From assembly GCF_028453695.1 (NCBI RefSeq), contig NC_135774.1, forward strand, positions 29,016,001 through 29,080,000: a stretch of DNA of 64,000 nucleotides. Direction: 5' to 3'. Position 1 is the stretch's first letter; each line of letters begins with the position of its first letter. Under the pieces are notes generated by a model, which was not told where the DNA came from, searched no databases, and saw nothing but the letters and a program-made list of their open reading frames with translations. Of this stretch, positions 57,869-64,000 are shown piece after piece. The position numbers and the translations under genes were made by a program. This stretch comes from Augochlora pura. Taxonomy: Eukaryota > Arthropoda > Insecta > Hymenoptera > Halictidae.

Positions 57869-60470
57869 CCCTCTTCCGAGGAATTTACGCGAAACCGACC
57901 AATGGTCTCGCTCCAGGGGAATAGGAAGTAGCGCTTGAAACGATTCATACCGAATCCGCGAAGTTTAACTCGTGGAATCTCTCGAACAAATTGATGGATT
58001 TATTATCGCGTCGCTTAAACGAAAATATAAATATTCGATATTTTTACCACGGAATAATTTTATCTTTTCAAGTCTCAGTTATCATTTCACGTTGAAATCG
58101 CAATTCTCAAAATGAAAATATTAGGTCTTCGAATAAGTTCTTGCGGTTTCTAAAAAAAACAGCATTAGCAGTAATTTATTAGTAGTAGCAGTAGTTTATT
58201 AATTTGTTAAAGCAACGAATTTGTTTCTTTATACTATTCTTCTTGCAACGCAATTTTCTACTCTCGTTTCCAGAGATTAAAAGCGAGTGGATAGACGGCC
58301 GGGTTTAAATTCAAATTTATCGAGCGATTCGCTGTTTTTACAGCGACAAAATGGACGACACACGGACATAATGTTCCGCGATGGTATGGGATAAGTGATA
58401 CGCCTTCGGGTGCGAGGCGTTGAATCGCGAATGCTTAAAAATCAATGGCGAGGCCGTCGCATCCGTAACGGTGGACGATTTACGACGCCCCGTCTGTCAT
58501 TATCGTGTTCCACGGTCCGGTACGATTGCGCCGCGCGTAATAGAAGGTATCGGCCGATCGAACGATAATTCATAATGATCCTAATGCCCCGTCACGGACG
58601 GTTCAGCGTTTTCGACCGATTAATCGTTAATTGATACCGAAATACCGCGGGACCGGGAAACCGTGGATGACTGACGGCCGTGCAGCCCCTGTCAATTTAA
58701 ATATTTATTACCGCGACAGGGAATCGTGCCCGATCTGACTCGCTTCTCTCTGTGTCGAGAATGTTGCTCGTATTTGCAACAGTGTCTGCCTTCTTCCTTT
58801 CGTCTCTCTTTTGCTGTGGATTTATATAGTTTGTTCGTTTTTGGAATGAAAGATGTGTGTAGCACGTAGATATGTATATAAAGTATGATTTTATATACTC
58901 ATTCTATAATTATTAATCATAATTAATATAATTAAATTTTAATAGAATACAATTTTATATGAATATCAAAATTATTTCCGGCGTATTAAAAAGGAAAATT
59001 ATGTGAAAATAGAACAGTTTTCTTTATTTTCAAGAATGAGAAATTATATGATGACTGCAATCGTTTTATTTATATCAAACAGAAGACATTAATATTACTA
59101 TTATTTCGACCTATTTTCGACGTAATTTCTTGAATTTTTGTTTAACATAAAAATGAATAAAAAACGAATAGTCCTGCACTCTAAACCACCATATTAAATC
59201 AACCAACTTCTCGTTCACGATTATGTTAATTATTTACCCGTCGATCTTCGATGTTCCCCGAAAAAGAAGAAGCCGAACAGACATATTTTCCGCAAATCAA
59301 AGACTCTCTTCAAAGACAGTCTTCAACGAAAGTCTTTTCGGAAACACACATGGGTACGCTGCGCGTTGATCTAAAGGGTTGAAGGCAAATAAATGCCGCA
59401 TAAAAGAAGTTCCTCCGTTAGTCTACCGTAAAGGGAGCCGATATATTTCTCAAAGCGAAGGAAAAGAAAGCAAGAGAGAGAGAGAGGCCAAGAAACTCGT
59501 TTATATCAGCGAACCCACACAAACTTCCTTTATGGAACGAAGTAAGCACAGATTTCTCATATTCAAGTCCAAAGGAGAGTCGTTCGAGTCACGCTCGACT
59601 AATTTTGCACTTTCCGGAACTGTTCGATTGTAAAATGTCTAATTTATAATTTGAAATAACTTACAGTGGACTATTCTGTTAATTAATATATTGGCAATAT
59701 TTGAAATAAAATTCTTTGGTTGCAAAAGATCCGAAAAAGGGGAAATTATGCTATTTTGGTAATTAATATATGGACAATTCACTTTCTCATAAATAAATAA
59801 TAGATATTAACACTTATATCGTCTATAGAACGACCAAACATAATTTTTAAAAACGATGAAAAGAACAGAAATTAAAAATGACCAAATATAGCTATTATTT
59901 ACTTAGTTTCTATTTAATTACAATAGAAACTGTACTGCGCACAAAATTCTTATTTATCTCAATTTGGAGGTTATGTCAAGATTTCCTTAAGATTATGTCA
60001 ACTGCTTAAAAATATTTCCCACCATGCCCTAGAATTTTAAAATTACTGAAACTGTTTACCCTCTCATCCACATACTATACATACACGCGTCACAATAGAA
60101 CAGTAATTATACATTTCACAACAGAACTACTTCTCCCACGTTCTACTATAAAATACTACTACCACGTATCCATAAATTCCTCGTACATCAGAATAATTCG
60201 AGAACAACTTGTCGAGAGAAGCTGCAATCACGGCGATCAATATAAAACGCGCACAAAATTGCTCTCAAAAATAGATGGACGCAGCCGAAGTGGTCGAAGG
60301 GACGAATTAAAGTAGAAAAGATCGGGAATTTCGCGGCGAGTCGACAGGACTCGTCGTGTAAAGGGGGTTGAGGGCTAATCATAGATCGTGGCCGAGGTCT
60401 CCGGAGTCCGGCCATTTTAACGAGAGAGGCCTCTTCTGGAGCTGTGGCGAAGACGGCGGCGACAGGGACG
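57869..60470. other. Non-coding stretch
   Basis: GC-rich at 58280-58770, AT-rich elsewhere. Apart from short frames of no known family (59379-59633 plus, 60188-60415 minus) I see nothing to annotate. Confidence 0.55.
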
Positions 60471-60500
60471 AAGTCTCTCCCTCTCTCTCTCTCTGTCGGA
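60471..60500. repeat. CT microsatellite
   Basis: Short CTCTCTCTCT run on the plus strand. Confidence 0.85.
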
Positions 60501-60810
60501 TCGAGGCTTCTGCAAATTTATTCGATTGCCGGGCACGACCAACTTCCACGATACCCGCATGCTGCGGCCTCCTAACCCCCTATGGCGTTTATTTATCTCG
60601 AGTGTGGAGGCCCATCGTCCAATTTGCGCTCGGGCTCGCGCGAACACCGAACCCGCCCGGCTCGCTTCTTCTTCTCGTCTCCTCGCACGCGAACACGAAA
60701 CCGATTTCGCTCGTTACTGCCGCTAGTATATCATACCAGATATACTAATCTTTCGTCGCCGCCACTGGGAAACGGTTTCTCGGTACTCTGGGAACGTCGC
60801 CGGACCTCTC

Positions 60811-60912
60811 GTCCTCTCTCTCTCTTTTTCTCTCATCCTCTCTCTTCTCTCTCTCTCTTTTTCTCTCATCCTCTCTCTTCTCTCCCTTTTTCTCTCTCTC
60901 TTTCCCTATCCT
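60811..60912. repeat. CT-rich tract with a tandem 36-39 bp sub-unit
   Basis: CTCTCTCTTTTTCTCTCATCC occurs twice, at about 60816 and 60854, within a continuous pyrimidine run. This repeat makes up the middle of the long plus-strand frame 60582-61343 (SLSLFFSHPLSSL repeated). Confidence 0.88.
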
Positions 60913-62697
60913 CGTTCCTTTTTCTTTACCCTCCTTTTCGGTTTTGCTTCTCCTCGCGGCCAGCCTCGCCGAGCATAGCTCATCTTCGGCGACGCTTCTG
61001 GGTAATTGATAATGAAGCCCCGCTTGACGAATGGACGCCGGCCGGCTCGGATACGGTTCTACGGTTTCAGACCTTCTTCCGACGCTCCGGGCCTATTAGT
61101 TACGCGGATCTTTCGACACCCACGCGAGCTGCCCGCGACTGGTTACCGCGCGGATCTCGTCGTCGCGGAATAGAATTTCTGGACGGTCACGCTGTCACCG
61201 TGACGGCCGAAAAATTTCTTCGAATTACAGTATTCGAGGGAACGGTAACTGCCAAGGCAGAATCATATGACGTTGATTGCACCTTCAACGATCTTTACCT
61301 CTTGCAATACTTAATAAAATTAAAAAATTGTAATATAGGCTAGTACAAGAATTGATTTTTATAAATTAAATTTTAAACAACTTTGTCACCACAGTGACAT
61401 TTTTAATTCTTTTAGGACAGTAAGAATTTTTTTTTTATGGACTTTATACAATTTCTTTAGCAATCCATGCTGGAACAAATAAGGTAATCCATAACGATTT
61501 TTTATAATATTAAGAATCGTGAAAGGGAATTGACGATTCCTGGATTTTTCAATCCTGTGCCGATTTTATGAAAGAAAGGACTTTCGATGAGATCTGACAG
61601 TAAATCCCGATGAAATCTGACGAGAGAAGGTTCCCCGATTTCTTCGCGGCCTTTACGATCCAAATAGCAGCGGCAATTAGATCGCGGTCGCTACCGAGTT
61701 GCAGGCGATCGAGTATCCCGCTGTTACCGATCGGTGATCCACGGGATCATGTTCACCGGGACGCGCGGGACCGATCTCTCGCGATCTCGTTCGAAATGCC
61801 AGCGATCGGTTCCCGCGCCTCCGACATTGTCGGTTCAACGACACGATAGCGATCGCGCGCCGTTCGGGCCGCGCCCGATTATTATCGCGAGCCGGCCACG
61901 GCTCGGACCGTAATTGAATTTTCATCGATAAGCGGCGCCGGCCACGGCGGACTCCGATTTTTCAACGCCCTGACAGTCACTCTAAAAAATTCGACGCTTG
62001 ACCCAACTTGCAACTACTTCCTCGTTGCGAGAAATCCTTTACAGCGTTAACCCTTCCGCGTCCCTGGGAACGATTTTCAAACGCTCGTTTTCCTTCGGCG
62101 CTTCGAGTCGACCAGTTACGATTTTCCAGTGAATTTTTCCAATTGAATGGTGTTTATGGTCTCGACACTGTAACAGCCAATTACGCGCGATTTTGGTTTC
62201 GTCGATTCCGACAATTCTTAAAAATAATCCATCGAGTTACGTGGATTAATATAACGTAACTAATTCCTCCGGTGATCTAACCCCTTTGCCGTGGCAGTTT
62301 CCGCGTAATCGAGAGGGGCGGAAGCTTACCGATCGTAACAATTTGCTCTACGGAAAAAGGAACACGCGTTTGCTGTGCGCGCGCGCGCATTAACTCGAGC
62401 AGTTAAACATCGGCCGCCGTGAGACCGGGATCGCGAGAGAAATTGGACGGAACCGTCCGAAACTGAATGCCTGTTTATTCACCGAGCGGTTTCCGCGATT
62501 CTAATTTACGATTACACCGCGCACCATGTAATATTTGATAAGACTACTTCGGCTTCTACCGTGAAGATCGCCGCGGCGATATAATAAATCCCGGTTGGAG
62601 AGCCCCGCGCGAGATATCCCAGGAGACGGGCCAGCGGAGGCGCTCGTGAACTCTCCGGGTGTGAGATTCGTGCGACGCGGCCGCAACCGACCGCGGT
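60913..62697. other. Non-coding stretch
   Basis: GC-rich at 60940-61200, 61610-61990 and 62280-62690. Small frames are unrecognised. A stem-loop TGTCAC-CACA-GTGACA (61384-61399) near a TTAA at 61373 recalls the MITE termini but is too close to the end and lacks a partner. Confidence 0.5.
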
Positions 62698-62701
62698 TTA
62701 A

Positions 62702-62944
62702 CCCTTTGCACTCGAGTGGCGACCCTCTGCAGCGCCATTAAAATCGTTGTAACGCGTTCCAAAATTATTTTTACAAATATCGCCGAAGCTTGGATTTAAA
62801 AGATTATTGAAATTATAAATGTTATACGAGTCACGTGACTCAATTTCATATCCTTAAAATGCATTTTGTTACATAAAATGGAAATACTAGAACCCGGAAA
62901 AATTGTTTCAGATTTTCAGTTAAAATGGCTTCGAGTGCAAAGGG
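62702..62944 (+). mobile_element. TTAA-flanked MITE, 243 bp (GCACTCG family), best-preserved copy
   Basis: Flanked by TTAA at 62698-62701 and 62945-62948. Left CCCTTTGCACTCGAGTGGCG and inverse right CCCTTTGCACTCGAAGCC are identical over 14 bases. The order of blocks is: TGGCG...CGCCA stem (from 62717, 15 bp inside the end), AACGCGTTCCAAAATTATTTTTA, GCTTGGATTTAAAAGATTATTG, GTTATACGAGTCACG, TTTTGTTACATAAAATGGAAATAC, then AAATGGCTTCGAGTGCAAAGGG. All other family members can be aligned to parts of it. There is no open frame, so it is non-autonomous. Confidence 0.88.
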
Positions 62945-62948
62945 TTAA

Positions 62949-64000
62949 AATCCTAACCCCTCGCGAAGGATGATAGCTTCCGGATCGTAAAGTCCGCGAT
63001 TCGAACGAGCGCGGACAGGGGTGAGCGGCGGACAGGGACAGAAAAATAGAGTACAATGACGACGGAGTTAATGGAGCCGTTGCCGACGGGAACGATAGGG
63101 CTGTCCGCAAAATAATTAATGAACGGTTTTATTAAAAGGAGAATATCCACCGGAGTTGTGGTTTAATGAAGACGGCCCCGGTAGGAGCAGAGCCGTCGCG
63201 GATCCCGCGCGCCCGGGATAGTTTTACGACGCAGGATGCATAAAAACGTGTCCGCGTCTTGGAAACTAGATTGGTTTCTCCTAGATTTATTGCAAAAATA
63301 ATGGGAAGCTTTCGCGGCGATTTTTCCTACCGTGTGATTAATGAGACCGGGTTATATAGTATTGCGCGATAAAACCACGGCAGTCGTTCGTACGATGAAC
63401 GTTATGTGACGCGAAGGTATAACTCGTTGGAGGTTAGGCTCGTCGAACGGACGTTTTAAATTGAATACGTCATTGTTGAAACTTTGATGGCGTCTTCGGC
63501 TTGTTCGAGAGACTAGAAACGGTAGGAGAACTGAAAGTAGTCAAAGCAGGATAAAGAGAATCGATAGGTTAATCTTTGGTATACTTTTTACGAAATAAGG
63601 GAGGAATTAGAAATAGTTGGGCTTTCCAAGGTTAGTGAGTAATTAATCAAAGTTTTAATAGCAAGTATATTAATTGAGAAAATTCTGTAAAGGTTGAATA
63701 AGGGAGCACTAGTAAAAATACCTTCTTAATTGATTCATAAAGTCTTGACACCCAATATAAAAATTAAAAGAAAAAACGTCCAAATATTCTACCCCTTTAA
63801 TTAATTAATAAAAATCTTATCACCCAGCATAAAAATCAGAAGAATTCTATAAAAACTGAATGAGTAAACTCTCTCAAAAATCGTCGAATAATCTGCATCA
63901 TCGAGCAACAAACTAAACTGAACCTCCAGCATAAAACTGCAAAGAATTCCGAAAGGGTTGAATGAAAAAAACATTACTAAAAATCCGCAAAATTATCTCC
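62949..64000. other. Non-coding stretch to the window end
   Basis: GC-rich to about 63430, then AT-rich with some repetition of AAAGAATTC and TAATTAATTAAT words. No gene recognised. The frames at 62916-63150 oppose the repeat or are short. Confidence 0.55.

Noticed and set aside
60582..61343. 253-codon plus-strand open frame
   Set aside because: The core (SLSLFFSHPLSSL repeated) is a CT microsatellite. Flanks match nothing known and the frame overlaps others.
61373..61520. Possible MITE end at TTAA with a TGTCAC/GTGACA stem-loop
   Set aside because: The stem lies only 7 bp from the TTAA, no matching opposite end was found, and the terminal bases fit no family here.
62046..62280. TTAACCCTTCCGCG start resembling a MITE terminus
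   Set aside because: No inverse end with TTAA follows and the inner sequence matches none of the other copies.
1..64000. tRNA genes, rRNA and CRISPR arrays
   Set aside because: A scan by eye for B-box-like GGTTCGAnnCC words with a partnering cloverleaf found none. Tandem arrays here have no constant repeat with unique spacers of the CRISPR type, and the DNA looks eukaryotic.

Overview
This 64 kb window looks like gene-free (intergenic or intronic) DNA from an insect nuclear genome. Hymenoptera (a bee, ant or wasp) is my best guess. It rests on the patchwork of GC-rich, CpG-undepleted blocks and very AT-rich blocks, abundant GA/CT microsatellites, and many small TTAA-flanked elements. It is a guess from composition, not from a recognised gene. 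A run of 100 Ns at 34818-34917 marks a draft-assembly gap. I recognised no protein domain, rRNA, tRNA, transposase or reverse transcriptase. All long open frames lie in simple repeats, minisatellites or GC-rich DNA where several frames are open at once, so I call no CDS.

The main content is miniature transposable elements. About fifteen copies or fragments are 170-320 bp long and are flanked by TTAA on both sides, or on one side when truncated. Most begin CCCTTT or a close variant and end with its inverse, as expected of non-autonomous piggyBac-like MITEs. They fall into at least five sequence families: GCACTCG copies at 2899, 7825, 10894, 15941, 27686, 40606 and 62702; GGCTACGG copies at 6213 and 7095; CACGTTCG-like copies near 386, 18753, 23959, 49333 and 56059; single copies at 541, 30453 and 38106. 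Although the families differ in sequence, most carry a short palindrome or stem-loop 14-21 bp inside one terminus. One site (10894-11133) appears to be one element inserted into, or recombined with, another. A separate fold-back element with TA ends lies at 53463-53779.

Minisatellites and simple repeats fill much of the rest: 20815-21475 (about 21 bp units), 24846-25250 (21-23 bp), 29001-29442 (GAA/GAC purine tract), 34190-34320 (39 bp), 36446-36532 (29 bp), 39755-40155 (about 36 bp), 41787-42030 (75-77 bp), 43431-43770, and 50591-51060 (41 and 165 bp). Two pieces of secondary structure stand out: a perfect 30 bp palindrome at 42121-42150 and a miRNA-precursor-like hairpin at 47761-47839.

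The only place that resembles the start of a gene is the GC-rich island at about 26.1-27.4 kb. Read on the minus strand, it has a GA-rich stretch, then a 430 bp region with seven AGTGTC motifs, then a GTGAGT splice-donor-like site. I offer it as a possible promoter and non-coding first exon transcribed leftward, at low confidence. No operon, defence system or gene cassette is present.
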